Positions 17,763 to 26,324 of a stretch of DNA of 64,000 bases are shown in pieces. Origin of the DNA: Microbacterium invictum (GTDB lineage: Bacteria; Actinomycetota; Actinomycetes; Actinomycetales; Microbacteriaceae); the NCBI RefSeq assembly GCF_014197265.1, contig NZ_JACIFH010000001.1, positions 1,922,001 through 1,986,000 on the forward strand. The letters are read 5' to 3'. How positions within the stretch are numbered: position 1 is the first letter of the stretch; each line of letters starts with the position of its first letter. The position numbers were made by a program, and so were the translations under genes. Below the pieces are notes generated by a model, which saw nothing but the letters and a program-made list of their open reading frames with translations, ran no database searches and had not been told where the DNA came from.

Positions 17763-19484
17763 CTACATGTCCGAGGTCGCGACGGCCAGGTTGGTGAGGA
17801 AGGCCACAGAGCTTGGACGCGGTTCAACATCCCCGGCGAGCATTGCACCCATCCATTCGCGTTCGATGAAGTCCAGCGACGCGAGCGTGGACAGGAGATC
17901 CGGATTCGCGCGCCAGTGAGTGACGACCTTTGCCGCGAGGATGTCCCCTCCCGCAGGTGGTCGGTTACCACGGCGCACGCGCTGAAGTGACTTTCGCACG
18001 AAGCGCTTGCCTGTGCTCAGCGTCTGTGCGACAGGCTGCCATGGCGACGGGTCTGCATAGGCTGCCGGCGCAGGCCTACCGTCGAGCGGCATGGCACCGA
18101 GTTCAGGGTCGAGTGCCATCTGCAACGACGCGAGGAAACGCGAACCTGCTTTGTCCTGCGGACTCAGCCGCGCCGCGATCTCAAGGAAACCGCGATCGAG
18201 CATGGGATTGATCACGATCCGTTGTGCGCTAACGGCTGTGTCAGTGGCTCCCGCCCAGCGCTGCATCCGGTGACGCAGATACAGCTCATCGGTCGCGCGG
18301 AACCACTCGTCGCCACCCGCCTGCAGCGCTTCGAATACTTCCCCTTCGGCTGCGTCGCGCGCCCATGCGGAGAACTCGTCGGTCAGCAGTCCAGGCTCGA
18401 CGGACTCGTTCACGAACATCCGCCATGACGCGAGGCGTGACGCGTCCTTTCTCGTGTACGAACGGTCCACGACCCTTCCGACGTAGTAAAAGCCACGCGC
18501 AACCTCGCCACCTAGCCCCGAGATGCGCACACCCTGCGCGAATGATCGCTCTCCGATACCTAGTGCGGCGAGCGCGACCGGATCCGACATCGCGTCAAGC
18601 CGTATAGAAGCCTCGACGCAGAGGCGCCAGGCATCGGCAGGGCTCACGCCGTCAACGCTCGCCAGGTCTCGCACGTCATGCTCGAGCCCATACCGCGCGG
18701 AGATCTTCGCGGCGATCGAGACGTCGCCGCTCCCCGGAACGCCAAGCGTCATCGCGCGCAGCCCGCGCCGTCGTGACGGGGGGATCGCGCTGAGCAGGAG
18801 TCGAGAATCGAGGCCTCCGGTCAGTTGCAGGACGGCGTCAGGGTGATCGTCTAGGAGAGCCGCCAGAGATGTCCGTAGCAGCGTCGCTGCCTCCGCCACC
18901 GCATGTTCGACCCCCAAGGGATCATGGCTATGGCGTGCACCGTCTTCGACCGCGACCGGGCCACTATCGAGGCGGGCGACGGCCCCCGGGACGAGCTTCT
19001 CGACATCCTCGAAAAGCGTCCGTCGCCCGAGCTGCCAACCCAGTAGCGATTGGTTCCCGACCGCGACCTTGTCCAGCCCTGTCCCCCGCGCACGTCCGGC
19101 AGCCAGTGCCGAACTCGACAGAGCAGCGTTGCCGCCCGCCCCGGGTGCAGTGTGGAAGAGCTGCCGGAACCCCATCGAGTCGGCGACCATCGTTGTGCCG
19201 TGTTGATCATGGTGCATCGCTGCGAACGGAGGAAGAAGTCGTGTCAGGTTCACCGGTCCAGTGCGCATCTGGTCAGCGACAGCCATCAGTTCCACTGCCC
19301 CGCTCGACGTGCGAACGACGGGTGACAAGACGAGGACTTCAGAGAACCCGGCCGGGCTGCCCCAGCACCCTACGGCGAACTGGGTGCCCGCGACACGCGC
19401 GATCGGTGACCCGAAGTGCGAATCAGGCAGAGGCGCCGTCGAGGCGATGAAGCCCGGAAGCTCCGGGGAGTCCACGTGAGTCAC
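17763..19484 (-). CDS. asparagine synthase-like protein
   Basis: A protein of about 573 residues with the two-domain plan of glutamine-dependent asparagine synthetases, but diverged. The PP-loop ATP-pyrophosphatase motif is clear (VLQLTGGLDSRLLLSAI, SGGxDS type). The N-terminal half resembles an Ntn amidohydrolase domain but lacks the N-terminal Cys expected for glutamine hydrolysis. Proteins of this type are common in exopolysaccharide clusters and might amidate a uronic acid or amino acid decoration. The start is uncertain: GTG 19484 has CAGGAG 11 nt upstream, while GTG 19475 and GTG 19625 are also in frame. It is divergent from the GMC oxidoreductase. Confidence 0.75.
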   Translation of the reverse strand: MTHVDSPELPGFIASTAPLPDSHFGSPIARVAGTQFAVGCWGSPAGFSEVLVLSPVVRTSSGAVELMAVADQMRTGPVNLTRLLPPFAAMHHDQHGTTMVADSMGFRQLFHTAPGAGGNAALSSSALAAGRARGTGLDKVAVGNQSLLGWQLGRRTLFEDVEKLVPGAVARLDSGPVAVEDGARHSHDPLGVEHAVAEAATLLRTSLAALLDDHPDAVLQLTGGLDSRLLLSAIPPSRRRGLRAMTLGVPGSGDVSIAAKISARYGLEHDVRDLASVDGVSPADAWRLCVEASIRLDAMSDPVALAALGIGERSFAQGVRISGLGGEVARGFYYVGRVVDRSYTRKDASRLASWRMFVNESVEPGLLTDEFSAWARDAAEGEVFEALQAGGDEWFRATDELYLRHRMQRWAGATDTAVSAQRIVINPMLDRGFLEIAARLSPQDKAGSRFLASLQMALDPELGAMPLDGRPAPAAYADPSPWQPVAQTLSTGKRFVRKSLQRVRRGNRPPAGGDILAAKVVTHWRANPDLLSTLASLDFIEREWMGAMLAGDVEPRPSSVAFLTNLAVATSDM

Positions 19485-19677
19485 AGCTGGCGGTGCTCCT
19501 GACCAAGGATGCGCGGGATGGGCTCGGAGGCCTGCGGGATGGTGTCTGACTATCAGTACTATATGGCCAGGGAAGCTCGCCGTGGCATTCGAGTGTTCGG
19601 TACCCGACGCGACGTGACAGACCACTTCGGACGTGCGCTCACGGGTATCGAGATGATCGCAAAAGAGGAGCGCAGAA
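19485..19677. promoter_or_regulatory. divergent promoter region (asparagine-synthase-like / GMC oxidoreductase)
   Basis: About 190 bp between divergent starts, noticeably richer in A/T around 19,545-19,570 (tactatatgg) than the flanking genes, as expected for promoters. The minus gene could start at 19625 and occupy part of it. No specific operator was found. Confidence 0.4.
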
Positions 19678-21358
19678 GTGATTATTGACGCTCGCCGCAG
19701 GTTTCCGTCTACGCTCCCGCACTCCGACGTCTGCATTGTCGGAGGCGGACCGGCGGGCATCTCACTCGCGCTTCAACTCGAAGAGCGCGGGCATACCGTC
19801 CTATTGATCGAGTCGGGCGGAGTACGTGAGACGGAACGATCGCGGGACTTCAACAGAGGCAGTGCCGACCCGGTCGACAGCCATGAACCCCTAGACGAAA
19901 ATCGGCGTCGGCAGTGGGGCGGGGGCCTCCGCTGTTTGGGGCGGCCGCTGCATCCCCTTCGATGCTGTGGATTTCGAAGAACGCCCCTGGGTGCCATTGA
20001 GCGGATGGCCTTTTCCACGAGAACATCTGACCCGCTACCTCAAAGTGGCCATGACCCTGTGCGAGGCGGGTACGTACTCCTTCGACGCGAGGATGGCGCG
20101 CTCTGCCACGCCAGAGCTCTTCCCCGGGCTTGATGGCGACGGCATCGTGACCTATCCGCTTGAGAGGTGGAGTCCCCCCACGCATTTTGGTAAACGCTAC
20201 CGTCGCCGCATGGCGTCGTCGAGTTCGATCAGTGTGCTGCTCAACGCGACGTGCACACACATTCAACTGGCGGCGAGCGGCCAATCTGTTGATCACATCG
20301 TGGTCAACAGGACCATGGACGATAGCCGGGCGGTGTACGCTCGCCGATTTGTACTCGCCGCCGGCGGATTAGAGAATGCACGCCTCCTGCTTTCGGCCGA
20401 CGACGTCGCACCGACCGGCGTCGGAAACACCACCGATTGTGTCGACCGCTTTTACCAAACGCATGTATTCGGCTGCTTTGCCTCTGTCCAGCTCAATCCC
20501 GGCTCTCCGCGTGCGCACGTCGCGTTCGACCGAGACGCTCAGGGTGTCTATTTCAGACGGCGAATCTGGTTCACGCCGGACGCTCAGGAGCAGCATCAAG
20601 TGTTGAATACTGTCTTCTTCCCCGTCCGGCCGCCCACCGGCGCGACGGGACACCGAAGCGCGCTTTTCTCGGGCGTCTATCTCGTCAAGATGTTGCTCGC
20701 TGCGGCACGCCGTCCCACAAAAGCAGCCTCGTTGCTCCGTGACGAAAAGGAGTCGGTCAAGAGTCACGCGGCGGTGTTCTTTCGCCATCTCCCCAGCGCC
20801 GTGCCCGAGCTCTACCGCGCTTTCAGCGGGCGGTACATTGGTACCCGACGTCTTCCCGCGGTTCTTCCTGCAGATGGGCTCTCTTCCTATCACCTGCAGT
20901 TTCAAGCCGAACAAGTGCCGAACGCCGATGCTCGAGTGACGCTTGGGCAACGCCTCGATGACCTAGGCATGCGACGACTTGTAGTCTCACCGTCATCAAC
21001 TGCACTCGACATCGAGAGCGTTGTTCGGACGCACAAACTGCTCGACGTGCGTCTGCGGTCGTCCGGTCTTGGCAAGCTGGTGTTCGACGAAGATGAGCTC
21101 AGACGATCGATCGAAGACGCCATGGTTCATGTCAATTCAGGCGCCCATCACATCGGCACCACTCGGATGTCTGACGACCCGACTCGGGGTGTCGTTGATC
21201 GCAACTGCAAGGTTCACAACATCGACAACCTCTACCTGACAGGAGCGTCGGTCATGCCGACGTCCGGGCATGCCAACCCCACATTGACGATCGTGGCGCT
21301 GGCGATCAGGCTGGGAGAGCATCTGGCCGAGTCCACCCACGGCGCTTCAACCCGCTAG
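19678..21358 (+). pseudogene. GMC-family oxidoreductase, interrupted by a 1-nt frameshift
   Basis: FAD-dependent glucose-methanol-choline oxidoreductase. The N-terminal Rossmann motif is SDVCIVGGGPAGISLALQLE with IESGG at the end of strand 2. The C-terminal FAD and active-site part is HHIGTTRMSDDP...NLYLTGASVMPTSGHANPTLT. The N-terminal frame (from 19678) and the C-terminal frame (open to 21358) differ by one base. Removing one T from the TTT at 19935-19937 restores a family-typical RCWGGRCIPFDAVDFEERPW and joins everything into one frame of 559 residues. As written, translation from 19678 stops at 20133. A true mutation or an assembly error are both possible. The gene converges with the aldo/keto reductase; their 3' ends overlap by 12 bp. 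Enzymes of this type in glycan loci may oxidise a sugar hydroxyl; the substrate is unknown. Confidence 0.88.
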
Positions 21359-21553
21359 ATCCCGTCGCGCCACGGGGGCATCGAATGCGGATGCGTTCAC
21401 TCGAAGGTGTTCCGGGTTCGACGTTCCAGTGAGCACCACGCGCACCCCAGGGATGGCTGCTGCGAGACGCAAACGACGCTGATGCAAGGAATACTTTGGC
21501 TCTGGTGCGCGGCCGGTCTCTGCGCCCGCAACCGTTCCCATCAAACCCATGAC
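21347..21553 (-). pseudogene. aldo/keto reductase, C-terminal fragment cut off by the IS element
   Basis: The last 66 codons or so of the reductase whose N-terminal part lies at 24,146-24,793. PGVRVVLTGTSNPEHLRVNASAF is the usual C-terminal AKR motif that closes the NADP site. Deleting the IS element plus one CATGAC copy joins ANHVM to GLMGTVAGAETG in frame. The complete enzyme would have 282 residues and end at 21347. The fragment has no promoter or start of its own except a chance ATG inside the IS end. Confidence 0.9.
21548..21553. repeat. target-site duplication, left copy (CATGAC)
   Basis: CATGAC directly abuts the left IS end TGAGTATT and is repeated at 24146-24151 after the right end. 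Six bases fits the 4-8 bp duplications made by IS21-family elements. Confidence 0.85.
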
Positions 21554-21670
21554 TGAGTATTCGCTCCTCTGAGGGCCACTGATATTGCGGTTCAGGGCCA
21601 CTCGCTCATCGACGCGATCGTGTCGGTGAGGGCCACCGAATATTGGGGTTGAGGGCCACCGTTCCTAGGC
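21554..21670. repeat. left end of IS: inverted repeat with internal transposase-site repeats
   Basis: After TGAGTATTCG, the motif GGCCAC with GATATTG/GAATATTG and GGTTSAG occurs several times (around 21,570, 21,595, 21,633 and 21,650). IS21-type ends carry multiple such repeats, thought to bind IstA. Confidence 0.75.
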
Positions 21671-21715
21671 TCCTTCTGCCGCGTGGCCAATCACACGGCA
21701 GAAGGAGTGATTCGG

Positions 21716-23278
21716 ATGGTACGCAAGATCAAGGCGAAGCTGGTGCTTCGGCTTCGCGCGGAGGGGTTCACGGGGAGGCAGATCGCCGCGCAGGGCATGT
21801 CCCGGACGAGTGTGGCGGCGGTCATCGACGCCGCCGACCGGGAAGGGATCGGTTGGGACGACGTCGCCAAGCTCGAGGAAGCGGACGTGTATGCGCGGCT
21901 GTTTCCTGGTCGTGGTGAACATGACAGCGTTCACGCGCAGCCGGACTGGGACAGGGTGCACCGGGAGCTCGCGCGGGTCGGGGTGACGCTGAAGCTGCTG
22001 CATGGCGAGTATGTCGACGCCTGCCGGGCGGCGGGATCGACGGCGATGGGATACGACAGGTTCTGCAAGGCCTACCAGCAGCACGTCCTCATCTCCGGGG
22101 CGGCGTCGCGGGTGGGGCACAAGGCGGGGCAGACGGTCGAGGTCGACTGGTCGGGCAAGACGATGCAGCTGACCGACCCGGTCACCGGGCAGCAGACGCG
22201 GGTCTACTTGTTCGTTGCGACGCTGCCGTTCTCCCGCTACTCGTTCGTGGAGCCGACGCTGGACATGCAGCAGGACGCCTGGTTGCGCGCGCACGTGTCG
22301 ATGTTCGACTGGTTCGGCGGGAGTGTCCCGCGTGTCGTCCCGGACAACCTCAAGACCGGGGTGCTGAAGCACCCGGCGGAAGGTGAGGTGGTGCTCAACG
22401 ATGCGTATCGGGAACTCGCGGCGCACTACTCCGCGGCGGTGCTCCCGGGGCGGGTGAAGAAGCCGAAAGACAAGGCCAGTGTCGAGAACACGGTCGGGAA
22501 CGTCGCGACCTGGGTGATCGCATCCCTCCGCGACCGAAGCTTCGCGAGCTTGGCGGAGTTGCGGGCGGTCGTCTACGAACGCGTGGCCGCTTACAACGCG
22601 GAGCCGTTCCAAAAGCGCGCCGGGTCAAGGCTGAGCGTGTTCGACTCGGAGGAGAAGCCGCTGCTGCGGCCGCTTCCGGTGGTCCCGTTTGAGATCTCGA
22701 GGTGGTTCTACCGGCGCCGGGTTCAGAAGAACGGGCACGTCGTGTTCGAGCGCAACTTCTACTCCGTGCCCTACCCGAACATCGGTCGGAGTGTTGATCT
22801 GCGGGTCACCGACACCACGGTCGAGATCTTCGCCGGGCAGGAGCGGCTGACGAGCCACCTGCTCGCTCCGGTCGGGATGGTGAACGAGTATCGCACCCAC
22901 GACAGCGATCTGCCCGACGGTCCCCGCTACCGGCAATGGGACGCCGAACGTGTTCGCGAGTGGGCGGGCCGGATCGGGGAGGACACCACGATCGTGGTGA
23001 ATCGGATCTTCGAGTCCGTGCCCGTCGACGAGCAGGGCCTGGACGCGGCTTTGGCGGTGTTGCGGCTCACCCGCCGCTACTCCGCCGCTCGGGTCGAAGC
23101 CGCCGCCGGGATCGCCCTCGCGTCCCGGGTGAGATCTCCGCGCTACGCGCATCTGCGGCCCATCCTCGAGACGAACCAGGACCAACCCGACGGGAGGAGC
23201 CCATGGGCTGAACCCGCGACTACGGGGCCGACCGGATACGTCCGCGGCGCGGACTACTACGCCGGTGACATCCGATGA
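21716..23278 (+). CDS. istA: IS21 family transposase IstA
   Basis: Catalyses cleavage and strand transfer of the element together with IstB. The 520-residue protein has an N-terminal helix-turn-helix region (LRAEGFTGRQIAAQGMSRTSV). A DDE integrase core follows, with Asp at about 144 (VEVDWSGKT), Asp at about 210 (VVPDNLKTGV) and Glu at about 256 (KDKASVENTV). A C-terminal beta domain contains the NFYSVPY motif typical of IstA. ATG 21716 has AAGGAG 8 nt upstream; an in-frame GTG at 21683 is less likely. The frame is intact and the stop overlaps istB by ATGA. Confidence 0.95.
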   Translation: MVRKIKAKLVLRLRAEGFTGRQIAAQGMSRTSVAAVIDAADREGIGWDDVAKLEEADVYARLFPGRGEHDSVHAQPDWDRVHRELARVGVTLKLLHGEYVDACRAAGSTAMGYDRFCKAYQQHVLISGAASRVGHKAGQTVEVDWSGKTMQLTDPVTGQQTRVYLFVATLPFSRYSFVEPTLDMQQDAWLRAHVSMFDWFGGSVPRVVPDNLKTGVLKHPAEGEVVLNDAYRELAAHYSAAVLPGRVKKPKDKASVENTVGNVATWVIASLRDRSFASLAELRAVVYERVAAYNAEPFQKRAGSRLSVFDSEEKPLLRPLPVVPFEISRWFYRRRVQKNGHVVFERNFYSVPYPNIGRSVDLRVTDTTVEIFAGQERLTSHLLAPVGMVNEYRTHDSDLPDGPRYRQWDAERVREWAGRIGEDTTIVVNRIFESVPVDEQGLDAALAVLRLTRRYSAARVEAAAGIALASRVRSPRYAHLRPILETNQDQPDGRSPWAEPATTGPTGYVRGADYYAGDIR

Positions 23279-24021
23279 GCCGGCTCGACTCGGAGACGAA
23301 GCGGAAGCTGCGTGAGATGGGGGTGACGTCGCTGGTCGACGCGTTCGAGGTCCAGGACGACAGCCTCACGTTGGGAATGGCGTTCGAAGAACGCGTCAAG
23401 CTCGCCGTCGACGACGCCCACGCCACCTTCACCCACGCCAAGGTCGAAGGCCTCATCCGGCGGGCCGGTCTCCGCTACCCGAACGCGGACCTGCGGCGAG
23501 TCGACCTGCTCGAGCAGCGGGGTCTTGACCGCGGGGTGATCGCGCAACTCGGCACCTGCCAGTTCATCACCCGGCAGCAGAACGTCGTCTTCCAAGGCTT
23601 CACCGGGTCCGGGAAGAGCTACCTCGGATCGGCGTTGGCGAAGCAGGCCTGTCAGCACCGCTACCGGGCGCACTACATCCGCATGCCCGACCTCGAAGAA
23701 TCCTGGGCCACCGCCCGCGACCGGCCCGCGGGGAAGGAGAAGTGGCTCCGCAAATACGCGGCGTTCACGCTCCTCGTGATCGACGAATGGCTCCTCGACA
23801 ACCCCGATGACAGCGTTCGCGGCATGCTGCTCGAGCTGCTCGAGCGCCGCTACGACGCCACCTCGACGGTGTTCTGCACCCAGTACGCGAAGAAGGACTG
23901 GCACCAACGCCTCGGCGGCGGAGTCCACGCCGACGCGATCATGGACCGCATCGTCCACAACACCATCTGGATCGAGACCGGCAGCACCAACATGCGCGAA
24001 CACACCGCCAGGACGGCCTGA
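23275..24021 (+). CDS. istB: IS21 family ATPase helper IstB
   Basis: AAA+ ATPase, related to DnaC, that selects the target and activates IstA. In the 248-residue protein, Walker A is FTGSGKSYLG (about residue 108) and Walker B is LLVIDEWLLD (about 165). These are followed by the LLELLERRYD and TVFCTQYAKKDWH blocks typical of IstB. The ATG overlaps the istA stop, so expression is coupled. It is full length compared with the family. Confidence 0.95.
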   Translation: MSRLDSETKRKLREMGVTSLVDAFEVQDDSLTLGMAFEERVKLAVDDAHATFTHAKVEGLIRRAGLRYPNADLRRVDLLEQRGLDRGVIAQLGTCQFITRQQNVVFQGFTGSGKSYLGSALAKQACQHRYRAHYIRMPDLEESWATARDRPAGKEKWLRKYAAFTLLVIDEWLLDNPDDSVRGMLLELLERRYDATSTVFCTQYAKKDWHQRLGGGVHADAIMDRIVHNTIWIETGSTNMREHTARTA

Positions 24022-24026
24022 CCGGC

Positions 24027-24065
24027 GCCGGTGAGCGTTGCCATCACCGGGTGGCGCTCACCGGC
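24027..24065. terminator. hairpin after istB, candidate terminator
   Basis: GCCGGTGAGCG pairs with CGCTCACCGGC (11 bp) across a 17-nt loop, just after the istB stop. There is no T-run. It may end the IS transcript or block read-in from outside. Confidence 0.4.
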
Positions 24066-24145
24066 AATACCGGGCGGCCCTGAATCGCAATATCGAGTGG
24101 CACTGAACCCCAATATCGACTGGCCCTCAACCCTTCAAATACTCA
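24066..24145. repeat. right end of IS: inverted repeat with internal repeats
   Basis: Read on the minus strand from 24145: TGAGTATTTG, then TGAGGGCCAGTCGATATTG, GGTTCAGTGCCACTCGATATTG, and a third GGGCCGCC unit. It mirrors the left end with a few mismatches. Confidence 0.75.
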
Positions 24146-24793
24146 CATGACATGGTTAGCGATCACCTCGAAATCGACCAGCGCACCCGGGGTCTTACCA
24201 GCCGCACTCGACGGGTTCACTGCAGTTTCGACGCATGTGCTCCCCCACGCGCCGTGGACGCCCCGGATGAGGTTCAGATCGTCGCTCGATACGCCGAATT
24301 CCGCTATGAGTCCGCTCTTCTGCGCGCTTTGAAGCGCCTCCCATGTCTCCTTCTCGTTCACAATCGTCGAGGGCGGCAGATGGAGAAGAAATATTTCTAT
24401 GCGCTCTCTGCGGAGTCGGTTCAAGCTCCGTTCGATCCTCCGCCGTAGACGTTTGGGGTCCAGGACATATTCGTTGCGCAACGCCTGTTTCAACTTCTTC
24501 GCCGGTTGGTTGACAACGCGAAACGGGCCCGGCAGATCGACTGTGGGCAATCCGGTCTTCGTCGTGACTATCCATCGGTGGGTGTCTTGAGCCGTAAGTT
24601 CGCCTGTCCAGCGTTCAGCAGCGGTCGACCCATATGTATCCGCGGTGTCCAAAAAGTTGATCCCGCAGTCGCGGGCGACGTTGAACAACCGTTGAGCATC
24701 GGCCCTGCTACGACCTGCACCCATCGACGCGAGCCGCGATGTCCCCAGCCCCAGTATCGCCGCCTCGAACCCAGCTATGGTCCGTCGTTCCAT
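24143..24793 (-). pseudogene. aldo/keto reductase, N-terminal fragment truncated by the IS element
   Basis: NAD(P)H-dependent reductase of the AKR superfamily. The catalytic tetrad is present: Asp49 and Tyr54 (FLDTADTYG), Lys79 (TTKTG) and His138 (LLHLPP). The frame reads into the IS element, whose first bases TGA make an immediate stop after residue 216. The last 66 residues, which close over the cofactor, are lost (they lie at 21,347-21,553). ATG 24793 has GGAGGAG upstream. It is the last gene of the long minus-strand operon, 31 bp after the ACP gene. In the intact locus it may have reduced a sugar or acyl intermediate. As found it is probably inactive. Confidence 0.92.
24146..24151. repeat. 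target-site duplication, right copy (CATGAC)
   Basis: Second copy of the 6-bp direct repeat, immediately outside the right IS end. Confidence 0.85.
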
Positions 24794-24824
24794 CGCGCCA
24801 CTCCTCCCGTGCGCTCAGGCGCCG

Positions 24825-25085
24825 TCAGGCGAGCTTGGCGTCCACGAAGCTGCGCAGCGAGCCGACCGTCTCGAACAGCTCGGCGCCGAACTCGTCATCG
24901 TCGATCGTGATGTCGAAGCGGTCTTCGATTGCGCCGACGAGGGCAACGACGCCGAACGAGTCCAACTCGGGCAGCGCACCGAACAGGGCAGTGTCGGGTT
25001 GCAGCTCTTCGGGGCGCTGCGACAGCTCGAGGGCTTCGATCAGCACGGCGCGCACAGCGCCGAGGGTATCGGTATCGGTGGTCAT
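24825..25085 (-). CDS. acyl carrier protein (stand-alone)
   Basis: An 86-residue acidic helical carrier protein. The phosphopantetheine site is Ser43 in ALPELDSFGVVAL (the usual DSL has become DSF), followed by IEDRFDITIDDDEF, the helix III region of ACPs. It carries an acyl or aminoacyl group as a thioester. It sits 15 bp after the PLP decarboxylase gene, which itself overlaps the AMP-ligase gene, so the three are clearly one functional unit and not fatty-acid synthesis. The same trio occurs in exosortase-associated glycan loci of other bacteria. It needs a phosphopantetheinyl transferase encoded elsewhere. Confidence 0.88.
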   Translation of the reverse strand: MTTDTDTLGAVRAVLIEALELSQRPEELQPDTALFGALPELDSFGVVALVGAIEDRFDITIDDDEFGAELFETVGSLRSFVDAKLA

Positions 25086-25100
25086 CGATTCTCCTTTGTG

Positions 25101-26324
25101 TCAGACGAGGACTTCGGCCGGCGCGGGGTGGCCGAGGAACGCGGTGGGGCTGGCGGTGAGCCCGTAGGCCCCCTGCTGGAAGATGACGATGAGGTCGTCG
25201 ATGTCGGCATCGGGCAGTTCGATGTCGTCGCCGAGCAGATCGAGCGGCGTGCACAGGCAGCCGACGACGGTGACGGCGTCGGCGCCGACCAGCGCGGCAC
25301 GGTTGCCCACGGCGACGGGATAGTTGCGCCGGATGGCCTGACCGAAGTTTCCGGATGCCGCGAGCTGATGATGCATGCCGCCGTCGACCACGAGGAACGT
25401 CTTGCCGCGCGAGACCTTACGGTCGACGACACGCGTGACGTAGACGCCGCATTCGCCGACGAGGAATCGCCCGAGCTCGATGACCGGGCTCGCCTCGGGA
25501 AAGCGTTCGGCGATCGGACCGTCGACGAGGTCGTGAAGGTTCGCGGCGACGGTCTCGAGGTCGAGCGGCTGGTCCTTCTCGGTGTACGGGATGCCAAATC
25601 CGCCGCCGAGGTTCAGGTAGCGCAGGGGGCCCGGCAGGTGGGCGGCGAGTTCGGTGACGAGGTCGACGGTGCGGCGCTGCGCTTCGGCGATGATCTCGGC
25701 GGTGAGGTTCTGCGAGCCGGCGAAGACGTGGAAGCCGATAACATCGACCGATCCGGCGAACTCCATGAGTGCAGCCGGAACTTGCTCGGCGTCGATGCCG
25801 AACTGCTGGGGTCCCCCGCCCATGCGCATGCCCGAGCCCTTGACCGCGAAGTCCGGGTTCACCCGAACGGCGATCTGCGGCTGCAGGCCCAGCTCCTCCC
25901 CCGCGGCCACGACGCGGCGCAGCTCGGTCGGCGACTCCACCTCGACGATGATCCCCGCCGCGACCGCCTGACGGATTTCAGCGGGCGTCTTGCCCGGCCC
26001 CGCGAAGCTCACCCGGTCGGGCCGGATCGTCGAGTCGAGCGCGTGCTGCATCTCGCCCGCCGAGGCGACGTCGATGCGGTCGACCCGGCCGGCGAGGTGT
26101 TGCACGATCGCCGGCATCGGGTTGGCCTTCATGGCGTAACTCAGTTCGACGCGGGCCGGAAGCAGCCGGCGCAGCAGGTCGACGCGAGCGTCGAGCAGCC
26201 CCCGGTCGTAGGCGAAGAAGGGGGTCGTGCCCACCCGCGCGGCCACTCTGCTGACCGGCATTCCGCCGAGGCGGAGTTCGCCGTCGACGGTGCCGAATGA
26301 GGCGACGTGTTCGTGGGGTTTCAT
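25101..26324 (-). CDS. PLP-dependent decarboxylase, fold type III (DAP/ornithine decarboxylase-like)
   Basis: A 407-residue alanine-racemase-fold decarboxylase. The PLP lysine is Lys66 in LSYAMKANPMP. The glycine loop is LNLGGGFGIPY, and ELGRFLVGECGVYVTRV matches the conserved EPGR-type segment. The C-terminal VVGCLCTPLDLLGDD supplies the Cys and Asp of the other subunit's site. It is not the core diaminopimelate enzyme: it resembles the decarboxylases found next to an AMP ligase and an ACP in exosortase-type glycan clusters, and the BtrK type that decarboxylates an amino acid held on an ACP (butirosin pathway). The substrate is probably an aminoacyl-S-ACP. It overlaps the ligase gene by 4 bp. 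Confidence 0.87.
   Translation of the reverse strand: MKPHEHVASFGTVDGELRLGGMPVSRVAARVGTTPFFAYDRGLLDARVDLLRRLLPARVELSYAMKANPMPAIVQHLAGRVDRIDVASAGEMQHALDSTIRPDRVSFAGPGKTPAEIRQAVAAGIIVEVESPTELRRVVAAGEELGLQPQIAVRVNPDFAVKGSGMRMGGGPQQFGIDAEQVPAALMEFAGSVDVIGFHVFAGSQNLTAEIIAEAQRRTVDLVTELAAHLPGPLRYLNLGGGFGIPYTEKDQPLDLETVAANLHDLVDGPIAERFPEASPVIELGRFLVGECGVYVTRVVDRKVSRGKTFLVVDGGMHHQLAASGNFGQAIRRNYPVAVGNRAALVGADAVTVVGCLCTPLDLLGDDIELPDADIDDLIVIFQQGAYGLTASPTAFLGHPAPAEVLV

Larger units (their letters stand above)
21554..24145 (+). mobile_element. IS21-family insertion sequence, complete, 2,592 bp
   Basis: The element holds istA and istB overlapping by 4 bp. The outer ends TGAGTATTCG (left) and, on the other strand, TGAGTATTTG (right) are inverted. 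Further in, both ends carry TGAGGGCCA..GATATTG.GGTTCAG as larger inverted repeats. It is flanked by direct CATGAC copies. It has inserted in the aldo/keto reductase gene, and removing it restores the reading frame. Open istA and istB and an intact duplication indicate a recent, possibly active, insertion. Confidence 0.93.

Noticed and set aside
21570..24129. IS ends at TGAGGGCC
   Set aside because: No target duplication flanks these points. Moving to TGAGTATT gives perfect CATGAC copies and restores the reductase frame.
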